Part shown: piece by piece, positions 51,599 through 62,658 of the stretch
Position numbering within the stretch: position 1 is the first letter of the stretch
Layout of the letters: every line of letters begins with the position of its first letter
Assembly: GCA_028829895.1 (NCBI GenBank)
Contig: CM054180.1
Span: 118,163,973 to 118,227,972 of the forward strand
DNA: 64,000 bases
Direction of reading: 5' to 3'
DNA from: Sinotaia quadrata
Taxonomy: Eukaryota > Mollusca > Gastropoda > Architaenioglossa > Viviparidae
The notes under the pieces: model-generated
Told to the model about the DNA's origin: nothing
Seen by the model: only the letters and a program-made list of their open reading frames with translations
Databases searched by the model: none
Made by a program: the position numbers and the translations under genes

Positions 51599-53920
51599 TT
51601 ACGGAAGCTTGATGCGCATAAACACCCTGCACATAAAGAAAGCTATGAGGACAGCAGCAAAGCCAACACAGAGCAAAAGGATTCTGTTCAGGCGGGGCAT
51701 GAGTGGCTTATTTACTTGGTCAAGCACAATGAATCCCAAACCTCCTAGTGTGAACATGAAGCTGGTGGCAAGACCCTCCATTATGTACTGACCATTCACA
51801 CGGTATGGCATGAAGGCAACCTAATAAATAATTTTATTTTTTAAATATTAATAAAATAATCTTTTTATAAAATAAAAAGGCTAGTATAAGCTAAACTTAA
51901 AAGAAGAATGCTATAAATCCTTATATTTCGCAAGTGTGTATAATACTATAATTTTATAAATCATTAAATGGTTTAGGATGGTGGAAGAAAAGAATTCACG
52001 TAACATTTATTATAAAAAAATCATTTAAAAGTAAATTTAAAATATGTACCGGTTTACTGTTCCCACGTTCATCTGTTGTTGAACCAATGCTTGGAGGCTC
52101 ATTGATGACATCATAGATAATTCCTGAAATGCAAACAAATATGTAATTATTACTGTGTACCTAAACTAGAAACTCACTAAAGGCAACAGCTAAGAACATT
52201 ACACTATTTGAGTATTTCTATAATTGTCTATTTTCATAATAACTTTAAATGTGTGGACAGTCTTTAGCCATAAATATTTTAATTAACAACTATTCCACTT
52301 TACTGTTAGTGTTAGTCATATTTCCATTAATATAAGATCTAATGCCTCGCTCTAAAACACAGAATGTTATACTATTAATAATTAAAAAATGGTTGACCAC
52401 AACCAATCCTAGGAACTATATTTTACAAAGAGTTTTCAATGCCTAGAGATACATTCCATACCACCACAGTTAGTAAATTACTGAATCTGTTTGTGTGTGT
52501 GTGTGTGTGTTTTGGGTAATACAATATATACTGGAATACAAGTCTAAAATTGTCAGCAATGTATGACAAAACATTTCATGATAAATTTGCAAGAGCATAG
52601 TTAAATCTGCTCATGCATAGGCTAACAAACTCAGTAATTATCAACAATAAAACAATAACTGTGCATATTTTCAAACTGAATTAAAAAGGGTAAAACTATA
52701 CCTTATCCATACTTCTGATGTATTGAACTGATAATTTTAAAATGAAAGAATGCTTTAACACAAAATAACAGCAATTTTTCTTTTGTTTGATTAAAAAAAA
52801 ACAACACAAAGCATAACTTTCAAAGTATATATATATATTTCAGCATCCATAAATATTTACTTAGAAATAATGTTAAACTATACAAAATTCCTGTTCTAAA
52901 TATTTTGAATAAGTTAGGGGTATGATATCAATAATATATTAGACTTCACATATTTCTGTTCACTTTGGCAACATTACTGGATTTCTTTTATAATATTAAT
53001 ACTTTATCTTAATGAAACTAAAAGAAAAAATGCGTGAATATGAGTATTACAAAACAATTCTTAAATTTACATAATGTGATGATAGGCCTAATACTGAACT
53101 CCTAGTCAATGAAATTGAAAGTTCCTGTAGTATACTTTGCTCAGGCAGAAAGTACAGCATTATCATCAAAGCAACAACAGACATAAACCACATATTTTGG
53201 ACTAGTTCCTAGCATTCTCTTATTATACAGACCAATTAATCAGTGAGAAAATGAATTATTATAATATAAGAAGGCCTATAATTTATATAAAAGTAACATT
53301 AATGTTCACAAGCAACTTCTCGTGTTCATTGGCTCATTTTTAGATTAAAACTAATAAAACTTTTATTAAAAGTAATTGTATAATATTAGTCATTACATTT
53401 GGAGTGGTATAATAATTGCAATAAAACAAACATAATTTGTTTAACCATATAGAGAAAAAAAACTACATTTCTATCTTAACTTTCTTTTTTTTTAATGGTG
53501 GATACTTCAAATGCAATCTCATTCTCTCAGCTGATGGATTTATCATTTCAACGTTGATTTACATTTGACACCAACTGAAATATTTTCCATGCATTCTGCT
53601 CTTGTTTCTATTACAATTTTAATTTCGTCACCCTATAAAATAAAAAGTCAATTAAGTAAAATTATTTTAAAGAATTAAAATACAAAAAGTGATCGTTATA
53701 ACTGCGTTCATCATGTAGGTCTATGACTTAGACTTTATTATAGCGAATATTTAAAAATACTTTTTAAACTTGTTTTCCTACCTCCAGTAACCAAAAAGTA
53801 AGAGAACAGCACGAATGCAAAAACTACCATTGCTGACGGCTGTCTTAGCCATGTCGGTTTTTTCAGTTTTAGATTTGGACACTCCAAAACTAAAAACGGT
53901 ACGCTGAAAATTGCTTCCAT
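51599..53920 (-). CDS. OSTC: OSTC, oligosaccharyltransferase complex subunit
   Basis: Small polytopic ER membrane protein of the STT3A-type oligosaccharyltransferase, which transfers N-glycans to nascent proteins at the translocon. Coding exons on the minus strand: 53920-53782, 52123-52050, 51820-51603. The protein begins [20 protein letters not shown] and contains [32 protein letters not shown] and [12 protein letters not shown], matching the family throughout. Three membrane segments are visible at about residues 31-50, 84-105 and 117-138. The 3' end is ambiguous. After KLP the sequence is both an in-frame TAA (51601-51599) and a consensus donor GTAAGT (51602-51597). The known family C-terminus carries about five more residues (GYLMG in human), so a short last exon probably lies at lower coordinates. 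I could not locate it between 44 and 51.5 kb. Length to the TAA is 144 residues against about 149 in the family. Confidence 0.95.
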
Positions 53921-54176
53921 GTTGATGTGGCACCCCGTACGAAGAGGCTGTAAGAAACGACACTTCCGTTTTTGTTTGTTGAAATTTTTTTATTTTACAT
54001 TTTTGCTAAAATGTAAACGTCAATAATTTTTTTAAAGACTATTGATTGTGATCGCAAAGAGTAAAAGTATTTTTATTTTAATTTTCTGCTAACGTTATTT
54101 ATTATTTCTATTAAGTATTTTTAAAAGTTATTTCGTCTCATTCTCGAATTTTTACAGGAAGTTAATATCGTATAGC
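53921..54176. promoter_or_regulatory. Head-to-head OSTC/SELENOF spacer, probable bidirectional promoter
   Basis: Only 256 bp separate the two divergent start codons. ETS-like elements are visible: CACTTCCG near 53967 and AGGAAGT near 54156. The SELENOF start sits in ATGGCGGAC, which resembles the YY1-type downstream motif of many housekeeping promoters. No TATA box stands out from the AT-rich background. Shared regulation is inferred from geometry and motifs. Confidence 0.7.
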
Positions 54177-57100
54177 ATGGCGGACCTCAGGCGTCTGCTG
54201 TCGCTATTCTCATTTATTTTGGTGAGATTAACATTATAATTGTTGACTTGTACTCATTTTTTAAATCACTAACGATTTTTTTAAGAGAAAATATTTTCAT
54301 ATTTCGGTATTAGAGAAGCATATTAACGTTAGATATCGACGGTATAACAGGATATTGACAGAACAAACCAGCTTATGCCACGTCAATTTTATTTAATTTT
54401 TCTTTGATGGTTGAAGTATAATTTTAGTATTTGCGAATTTATAATATTTTTATTTACTTGTTTGTAAAAAAGTTTAATATTTCAATAATTTTAATGCAAT
54501 TTATTTCAGTATCACATCCCACCAAAATTTATTTTACAATAAGTAATTTGTTAACCTATGTAAATCAAAATGTAGGCATCATTTGAAGCTTCCATTTAAC
54601 TGGAGTGAGACACTAAGGACATTGCTTCCACCAAATATAGGTTTTGGTTGTTATTTTTTAAGAAACAAACAAAAGCGTCGTATATTTTGTTTATTTATTT
54701 TATAAAAAGCAATTTAGAACTTGTAGAAATTAAAAACTCAGATCGCCATTTGATATCTGTATGGTTATGGGCCATTACAACAGGGCGTTATTATTATTTA
54801 TATATTAAGATTTTACATCTCTGTTTTATAGTCGATTGTAACATTTTACAGTTTCATGGTTATCTATTTGTTTATTTTAAAATTCACGATACATTCATTG
54901 TTATCAGTAAAAAAATTATTAGGTTTAATATAATTCTATTTTATATAAAAGCTGAAAATTTTTATTTTAAATCTTGCTTAAAATTGAGAGAGAGAGAGAG
55001 AGTGTGTGTGTGTCTTTAAAAAATCAACTTACGATTATTATATAATAAAAATGTTCAATGTGAATGTTTAACACTCACACTTTTTCTACACATTACAGCC
55101 TATGAACAAACAGTGCATGGTAACCAAAAGATCATCTGACAGTCTATATTTAAAGATGCAGTTAAAACTGCTTAAATATCCAGTCGCACATACAGTCATA
55201 TAATGTTATAAATAACAAAATAGTTAAATGAGAAAAATAATGCATAAGACTGTTGTGATGTAAGTCATGGTTCAAAATTAATGGTTGCAAATTAATGAAC
55301 ATATATCACCAAGCAAAATGAGGGAAAATAGTTTTGACTAGAATGTTTGTGTTAATCTGCATAAAATAGTTGCAAATTCAAGAGACGTGGGACTTTATAA
55401 ATTATCTACAGAGAAATTAATCAACCCTCCTTTCACCATAGCACTTTAGCAGAGATTATGAGGACCTGCAGCTTTACTAATGTTGGTGAAGGAAGGTGTC
55501 TTCCTTGTCAGTCTGTTTAGTATAGATCTAGGAATAGTTACTTTGCAGATTAACCAGAGTATAAACCACATAGTACTTCAGTATAGCTATAGGTGATAAA
55601 ACTGCTGAAATAAAACATACATGATCTGAGTGGCTTGTTAATGCCACTCTAGGGGTTAATAAAATTGCTGAAATAGAAGATAAATAATCTGTTATTAAAG
55701 TGACTTGTTAATACCATTGTTAAATGCACATTTGTAACATTTTTCCTTCTGATAATTCTTTTGCATTTCTCAATATTACATCATACTTGAAAGAGGTCAG
55801 ATAACTTTAGAAACTTGTCATGACACTGTGCCTGTTAAGCACCATTTGCAGACAGGTATGTTTGACCAGCAATGATGAAATGCATCATGAAAGATCTATA
55901 GTATTAATTTAAATTCAGTCACTGAGTCAGACCGGTAGAATTCAGTCTAACTATATAGGTACAGATTTTATCTTGTCTATAGTTGCATAATTTTACTAAT
56001 GAAATAGGAGAATATGTTATAATAACATAGCTGGGGTCTGGTCAGATGCAGAAGAAAATCATCTGGTCATATAAAAACTACATTTACTTTAAACTTCTCT
56101 TGCTGACAGATCCAAAAGAAGTGTATATGGATGGGGGGAAATGTAGTTGTGTTTTAGTGGGGTTTCTTTTTGTTTATACTTAAGCAAGAAGGGAGGAAAC
56201 TTGATTCCAATACCCTTAAACCATCTAAAAGCATGAGTCTTTGGATGGTCAAATATGTATCAGACAAGTAAATCAAGTCAGTGGATTAACTGGTAAATTT
56301 AAATTTGTATACCCTGCTAAAGAAGTCGGTTGTTATTTTCCCCCAATCTTTAATTGTACATAAATTATTGTTTTTCTTGAAGGCACACTGAAAAAATATA
56401 TATTTGTGGCCTTAAGAAAATGGAAATTATCTACTTAAATATTCCATATATAAGTTATAACTTGAGTTTTGTTAAAAGTTGGTATTGCTTGCATTGTGTA
56501 AGTTATTCATTAACAAATTGAGTTAAGAGTTTTTAAATATTTTTTTTTTTAAAGAGAATTTTACAATATCACAACCATAGTTAGAATTTTTATTGCTTAT
56601 AATATCAAACCATTACTTTTCATTCTTATGCATTCAGAATTCCTAATCATTTCACAAAGAGATGTAGCAGGGCCTTTTTAACCTTTTTAAAAAGAATTAA
56701 AATAGTACTTTAGTTTTGATCATTTGAAATTGTGTTGAAGTCTGAAATATTATCATAGTTCTCCTAACTCTGTGGCTATATTTTTTTAACAGTTGAAGCA
56801 ATATAATTTATTTCTTTTGGCAGGTCTACTGTGGAGAATGCAGTCAGGAATTTCTTGAAGAGTGTCAAGGCATGGGCTTCACCAGCAATCTCCTTTGTAG
56901 CTCCTGTGATCAGCTAGACCAGTTTAAGCTAACCAAGCTCAAAGATGGTTGTCAGAGCTGTTGCCAGGAGGAGAAGACAGAAGAAAAAGAATTAGAGGTA
57001 GCAAACATTGCCATATTCAGTAACCAGAATAGCAACAAACTGATATATTCAATAACCACAGTAGCAACAAACATTGCCATATTCAGTAACCACAGTAGCA

Positions 57101-59397
57101 ACAAACTGACATATTCAGTAACCAGAGTAGCAACAAACATTGACATATTCAGTAACCACAGTAGCAACAAACATTGACATATTCAGTAACCACAGTAGCA
57201 ACAAACTGACATATTCAGTAACCAAAGTAGCAACAAACATTGACATATTCAGTAACCAGAGTAGCAACAAACATTGACATATTCAGTAACCAGAGTACTA
57301 ACAAATAGCTTATAGCATACTGACAGTATTCAGTAACCAAAGTAGTAAGACAGTACTCAGTAACCAGAGTTGTAACAAATATCTATAATACATTTACAGT
57401 ATTCAGAAACCAGAATAGTAGCATACGGCTAGAGAACATTGACAGTATTCAGTAACCAGAGTATTAACAAATAGCATATAGCATGCTGACAGTATTCAGT
57501 AACCAGAGTATTAACAAATAGCATATAGCATGCTGACATATTCAGTAATCAGTGCACTAATAAATAGCTTATAGCATGCTGACAGTATTCACTGACCAGA
57601 GAAGTAACAAATATCAGTAGCACACTAACATTGTTCAGTAACAGTGTAAAATCCATCAGTAATGAGATTAGATTAATTATTTCTATTGTCTGCAATATCT
57701 AAATTATGTCCATTCCTCATAAGAATTTTTTTTCTTTAATGTGAAAATATAGAGTGCCCTCATATCTGCCAAGTGAGAGAGATGAGTGGATTTCTGGAGA
57801 ATTATTAATAACATAAATTAAGATTCTCATCACTTGTAATTAGTTATGGATATATTAATTAATAGCAATCATAACCATTAACTATGTGGCGTTGGCATCA
57901 CAATAATCAGAATAAAGACAAAATATGAATTGCAGACTATAATTTATAAACATTGTTCTATAGTGAAAAATGCAAAGTTAAATGATCAGTCTCATAATAT
58001 CAACCACAAAAATACTTGAGCACTGTTGTTTCTGTAGATAGATTTTTTTGTTGTTGCACAATTTATGTTTTTAAAAAAATGTTTTATCTTATAAGAAAAT
58101 GTAACTGGTCTAAGAAAACATTTGATACTTAAATACAAATTGAAAATGTTTGAATTGTAATTTGTGTGGCAGATCAAGGTTTTACTCTTATAATATGGAC
58201 TTCATAACACTTATTTTCAGAATAAAATACAAAACAAAGTAGAAATAAATCTATTTTAAATTGTTAGTCATCCTCTAGATTAGTGTGGTCTAACTGCAGT
58301 TCCACAGGCCAGATGTGGCGATTGTAAATTTGTTTTGTGGCCCACGCTTATACAGAAAAAGACTTCTTTAATTATATGGTATAATAAAATTTTTATCTTG
58401 AGTGGCCTGCAAACTTCAAATTTTTGGTTTATATGGCCCTCGGGGTTAAGTTGGACCACCCTGTTCTAGAATAGCAGATTTGTTTAAATGATGCTTATAA
58501 AGTATGGGGCTTTCAGTTTGTCAGACTTATCTTAACCAATAAAATGTAATATTTATATATCAGCATAGAAATCATTTCACAAAACTATTTTTGCCAACAA
58601 CAAAATGTTTTGTCATTACAGTAATGATTATTATTTTGTCCCACTTTTAAAATTTTTAGATATTTCCCTTTGCTGAGCTTTCTGTTTGCGGATGAAAATT
58701 GGGTCGGTATCCACAAGTGCAAGGTATGTGTTTTTATATTTTCTATTTATTTAGTAATCAAATCAGAATATTACATTAGACATGTATTCAGTACTCCAGT
58801 CTAGAACATTGCCAATTTTTTGTTCAGAATCAAAGCACTGTTTGCTTTTATTTATAATTTGAAAGTGAATAATGACAGAATACAGTTGATGTTGTTAGCG
58901 CTGCTATTTGACTTGAATAGGATCTGCTTAATACTGGTTCAGGTATTTTTTTAAAGATGGAGCTGATAGAAAACTTTTATATTTTGCACATTTTAATTTG
59001 CATCCCTTGTGTTTCTGCATTCCCTGACATGCAGTGCATAACTATCAGTGAAACGTGACATGAGGAAAGATAGCCAAGGAAATATAGCCATTGTGGGATG
59101 TATCCATACTTTCTTGTCATTATATAAAACTAAATAGCAGTCTTTCTTAATTTTTCATTTGTAAAATATTCACTTAAACACTTTCACTTTTTAATTTTTA
59201 TTAAATAATAATTTTCAGCATTTGTGAAGAGCGAAATGCCAAACGAGTTTCCGGGTCTTAGTGTGAAGTATGTGCGAGGAGCAGACCCAGTGATAAAATT
59301 GATGGATGAAAATTACATTGTTCAACAAACGTATGGCATCGAGAAGTGGAATACCGACTCAATTGTTGCATTCTTGCAGTCTCATTTACGTAAATAG
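54177..59397 (+). CDS. SELENOF: SELENOF (Sep15), ER selenoprotein with in-frame UGA
   Basis: 15-kDa selenoprotein of the ER lumen, a thioredoxin-like protein known to bind UGGT and take part in glycoprotein folding control. Coding exons: 54177-54221, 56824-56997, 58660-58723, 59219-59397, with matching phases: 153 residues including selenocysteine. A hydrophobic signal segment (LLSLFSFILV) follows MADLRR. Exon 2 encodes the cysteine-rich UGGT-binding domain (ECQGMGFTSNLLCSSCDQL, GCQSCCQEE). Exon 3 carries VCG-UGA-KLGRYPQVQ; the UGA is residue 85 of the CxU-type motif. Exon 4 encodes the rest of the thioredoxin-like fold (FPGLSVKYVRGADPVIKLMD, GIEKWNTDSIVAFL). Conventional ORF callers would split or truncate the gene at the UGA. 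A SECIS element is present in the 3' UTR. A tandem repeat starts at the exon 2 donor. Confidence 0.96.
56998..57640. repeat. Minisatellite starting at the SELENOF exon 2 donor
   Basis: Units of about 30-33 bp, CATATTCAGTAACCACAGTA then GCAACAAACATTGA, become longer and more divergent after 57290 (TAACAAATAGCTTATAGCAT). The first unit begins at the donor itself. Retained intron would be read for about 60 codons before a stop near 57178. Confidence 0.9.
58281..58463. mobile_element. hAT-type MITE, 183 bp, in SELENOF intron 2
   Basis: Left end TAGTGTGGTCTAACTGCAG and inverted right end CAGGGTGGTCCAACTTAA match at most positions. Internal GGCCAGATGTGGC and GGCCCTCGGGG resemble GGCC-rich hAT MITEs. 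Flanks CTCTAGAT (58273-58280) and TTCTAGAA (58464-58471) match at 6 of 8. Confidence 0.65.
58693..58695 (+). other. Selenocysteine UGA codon of SELENOF
   Basis: In-frame TGA between VCG and KLGRYPQVQ in exon 3. In the known family this position is selenocysteine, and conserved coding sequence continues on both sides and across the next intron. A SECIS element about 940 genomic bases downstream supports recoding rather than termination. Confidence 0.95.
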
Positions 59398-60060
59398 TGC
59401 AGCTCATATTTTTTTATTTCTTAAGGTGCTATGAAACATAATCAACAGGATGTTACTTTTCAATGGGTCCTCGTGGCATGAATCTGCTCTTTTTTTAGAA
59501 TTATGTAATGATAGATTTTTCTTTTATGTTCCTACATATTTAACTTTCTCATTTTTATTTGCAGTAAAGCTGAATACACATTATTTATAGTGTAGATTCA
59601 TGCCATGCAGTTGATATTCACTCTTCTCCTCAATGAAATATTTGCATAAAACCAAAAGGCTTGCAAATGTGGATGTCTGGAGACTAGGGAAGAGCTTCAT
59701 AGTGCTTTAAACAGTACACTTTGACTTTTTTGAGATTGATGATTAATTAACATTTGTGTTGGGCTATTTGATGTGTGTGGGGTTTCAAGTGTTGTTTATG
59801 AATGATTATGTGAAAGGAATGTATTTAACATTTTATTTTTTCTTACGACTGGTGTCATTTATTTTGTTGTTGTTGTTAAGGCGAACATTTTTCAAACTTA
59901 CAATTAACATCATTATTATTGTTTGACAAATCCTTAGGTCTTGAAGACTGTTCATACTGTATACTTTTAATGTCTCCATTGTTCCTTTCATCAGTTAACA
60001 TTATTGAAAAGATTATGAATCTGTGAGAAAAAGTGTGATATGTCAAAGAAAATAAAAACA
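59398..60060 (+). other. SELENOF 3' UTR with candidate poly(A) signal
   Basis: Non-coding stretch after the SELENOF stop that contains the SECIS element. AATAAA at 60051-60056 is a plausible poly(A) signal; another is at 60371-60376. Confidence 0.55.
59621..59694 (+). promoter_or_regulatory. SECIS element in SELENOF 3' UTR
   Basis: The SECIS core is visible by eye. The 5' side has ATGAA (59633-59637) and the 3' side GGAT (59671-59674), which together form the non-Watson-Crick quartet with tandem G-A pairs. Between them, ATTTGCA (59639-59645) pairs with TGCAAAT (59662-59668). An apical AAAA lies 11 nt after ATGA, the usual distance. CC and GG (59652-59653, 59658-59659) can form the extra mini-stem of a form 2 SECIS. 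Below the quartet, CTCTTCTCC (59621-59629) pairs with GGGAAGAG (59687-59694). It lies 224 bases after the stop codon. Confidence 0.88.
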
Positions 60061-60814
60061 TTATATGAAATTTGCTTTGTGTTGCTGTGTGAAACTGAAT
60101 GTTTACATACGCGAGTTGCATAAATTAAATTCCAGTATTTTTGCAATTGATATGTGTGCAGTAAAATGTATAGACATGCAGTTAAACTCAGATTTCCTTT
60201 TTTGCAATTTTAAAGAACCTCTTATAGGCTGTCTCAGTCTGACCTAATTCCTATGTAAGTACAAGAAAACAGTAACACTAATTATGACTAATCTCATTGT
60301 GCATTCTTGTTTTTTTCATAAATGAACTTGGATATTTGACTTTAATATGGAATTATTTATAGTTTGTAGTAATAAAATTTTAATCAAAGTGAACATCAAT
60401 TTTCAAGGCAGTGTTTGCTACTTACACTTTGAAAATCCATACAGTTAATGAAGTGAAAGTTCAGTTTCAGTGAGTGATGTAAGAACACATACCTGTTCTC
60501 TGGGTAGTTATATACAAATTAAAATTGAGATGTATCATCTAGCATTAACATTTATTCATCAGTCTCAAACTGTTTATGTTTTTATTAATTGTTATGCACT
60601 TATATCAAATACTTTACAGATTCCTTCTGCAACTGCTTTTATATTAAAACTATGCAAATATCTTGCAGTCAATAACCAATGCACTACAGTGTGTACTAAC
60701 TTTCCCTCCTTTACAATAAACTTATCAAAATATGATCTTCTATCATTTGGAGAGGTGTTGAACATTATTTTTAAGATTCCATCATCTAGATTTTAACAAA
60801 AATATATTATTTTT

Positions 60815-61475
60815 ATTTATAGACACTTGTCTGGGTGTAGCATGCACTAAAGACACTTGTTTAGATATTGGAATAAGCATCAAAACTTCTCTGGATGTTG
60901 CAATACATGACACTTGTCTTTGATGTTGAAATAATTGAGAACATCTCAATGTTGCAGTAAGCAAGAACATTCGTTCAAATGCTGTAATAAGGTGTTAGGA
61001 TTACTTGTCGATGCTCCATCAAGTAAAGACACTTGCCTAGTACAGTAAACCTGGAATCTTTTCTAGATGTTGCAATAAGCAAGAAACTTGAACTTGTCTG
61101 GGTGCTGCAATAAATGAGGACACTTGTGTTAGATGATACAGTAAGCCAAGCATCCTGTCGAGGTGTTGCAATAAGCCAGTACACTTCTCTAGGCAACGAT
61201 ACTGTAGATGTTGCAGTAAGCAAGAAACTTGTCTGGGTGCTGCAATAAAAGAGGACACTTGTGTTAGATGATACAGTAAGCCAAGAATCCTGTCAAGGTG
61301 TTGCAATAAGCCAGTACACTTCTCTAGGCATAGACACTGTAGATGTTGCAGTAAGCCAAGCATCCTGTCGAGGTGTTGCAATAAGCCAGGACACTTAATC
61401 AGATATTTTCGTTAATGAGAACACTTGTCAGATATTTTGGTTAATGGAGACACTTCAGGGTGCTATGGATACTTG
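60815..61475. repeat. Minisatellite, about 18 units of 30-40 bp
   Basis: Units resemble GTTGCAATAAGCCAGGACAC followed by TTGTCTAGGT, with much variation. Open frames on the minus strand here are products of the repeat. Confidence 0.9.
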
Positions 61476-61532
61476 TATCTATGTTGGGCTTTCTTTTATA
61501 CTTAACAGTCGCTGGCAAATAAACAAAATGTG

Positions 61533-61721
61533 AAGTAGACACATATTTCCATTGTAGTGTTGCGTTTTTGCCCTGGACGCTCGAGAGGAGGGTTTTATCT
61601 TTGGCTGGTGGTGTGGCTGTTTCCCTTCGTACGTATGTTTAATTGCATTAGGCATTTTGTGTACTGCGTTGATGGGAGATACATTTGATCTAACACTACA
61701 ATGGAAATATGTGTCTGCTTA
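61533..61721. mobile_element. TIR element of about 188 bp
   Basis: Nearly perfect 29-bp inverted repeats. The left arm (61533-61561) contains AGACACATATTTCCATTGTA, and the right arm (61692-61720) is its reverse complement with one mismatch near the outer end. The interior is relatively rich in G and C (GGACGCTCGAGAGGAGGG) and no coding was seen. A MITE is the likeliest reading; target duplication is unclear. Confidence 0.75.
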
Positions 61722-61859
61722 GATCAAGGAACAAATCCAAGGGCCAATATTTTTATTTTTAAAAAAAAATTAAAGGCTTAAGACGTGGAAGAACGGCTTA
61801 CTGCTCCGGCAACATAGTAGGAGGGCACAACAAAAGTACGTGAAGTTAAAAATTATTAA

Positions 61860-61863
<4 letters not shown>

Positions 61864-61896
<33 letters not shown>
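61864..61896. repeat. TC dinucleotide microsatellite
   Basis: About 16 uninterrupted CT/TC units followed by GTGTTATT. Confidence 0.95.
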
Positions 61897-61900
<4 letters not shown>

Positions 61901-62601
61901 TATTATCCACTTACTCACACAAAGAAATGCAAGAAAAACACGTCATCAAATTAGATAGTATAAAATCAGAATTTAACTTCACAACTATTCAAAGTTCAGT
62001 TCTTTACTGCAAAACACAATCTGCTCTAATAGTTTTAGTCCTACGTCCACCCACTCACCAAATTATGTTAGTTTTACGTGACGTGTCATTAGCAGATCAA
62101 AGTACCAGACTGAAAGCATTGGCAGTTTTAAAAAATAAGTGCTGAACTCGAGTGGACTATACACATTATATACATTATATAAAACGAACTTAGTCAAAAT
62201 GACAATAGGAATTTGGACCGCCGTTTTGATTGTTTATTAATTTGTTGTTTGTGTATTTACCTATTATGTTACAGGCACGTATGAATTTCAATTGTCACTG
62301 TTGTTTGATGCTGGAACCCGAGAGTGTTTCTGAATGAGATTAAGACAAGCAGTTTTACCTAAAGTTTAAAGGCCCAGAGTGTGGAATCATGCACTATATT
62401 GTAAGATTTAAGTTGATCATCTATGGGAGGCAGATGAATAAGTGTGTCCAGTGTGATGGGTGCTTAGTTTTCCTGTTTGCGACTAATTGAATATTAAATG
62501 TGTGGAGAGTTGGATCTGCATCAGATATGTGGTGTCGATGATTATTTTTTCATTATTGTACTATGGACAGTGCTTCAGCTACCTAATTCTTCACCTAACA
62601 G

Positions 62602-62658
62602 TCATTGTGTGCAAGTCAACATCTTTACAAACTCATAATGGTTCGACAAATTTGTCAG
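62602..62658 (+). CDS. Candidate 5' coding exon (MVRQICQ) of a gene beyond the window
   Basis: An acceptor-like CACCTAACAG ends at 62601. ATG at 62638 gives MVRQICQ, followed by CAG and a consensus donor GTAAGT at 62659. No following exon with clear homology was found within the window, so this is supported only by splice signals. Confidence 0.25.

Noticed and set aside
54648..55019. 123-codon plus-strand frame in SELENOF intron 1
   Set aside because: Biased to I, F, Y, L and K as expected from AT-rich DNA, ending in a GA/GT microsatellite; no family match.
61037..61381. 114-codon minus-strand frame rich in LLQHL repeats
   Set aside because: Produced by the minisatellite at 60815-61475; no splice or homology support.
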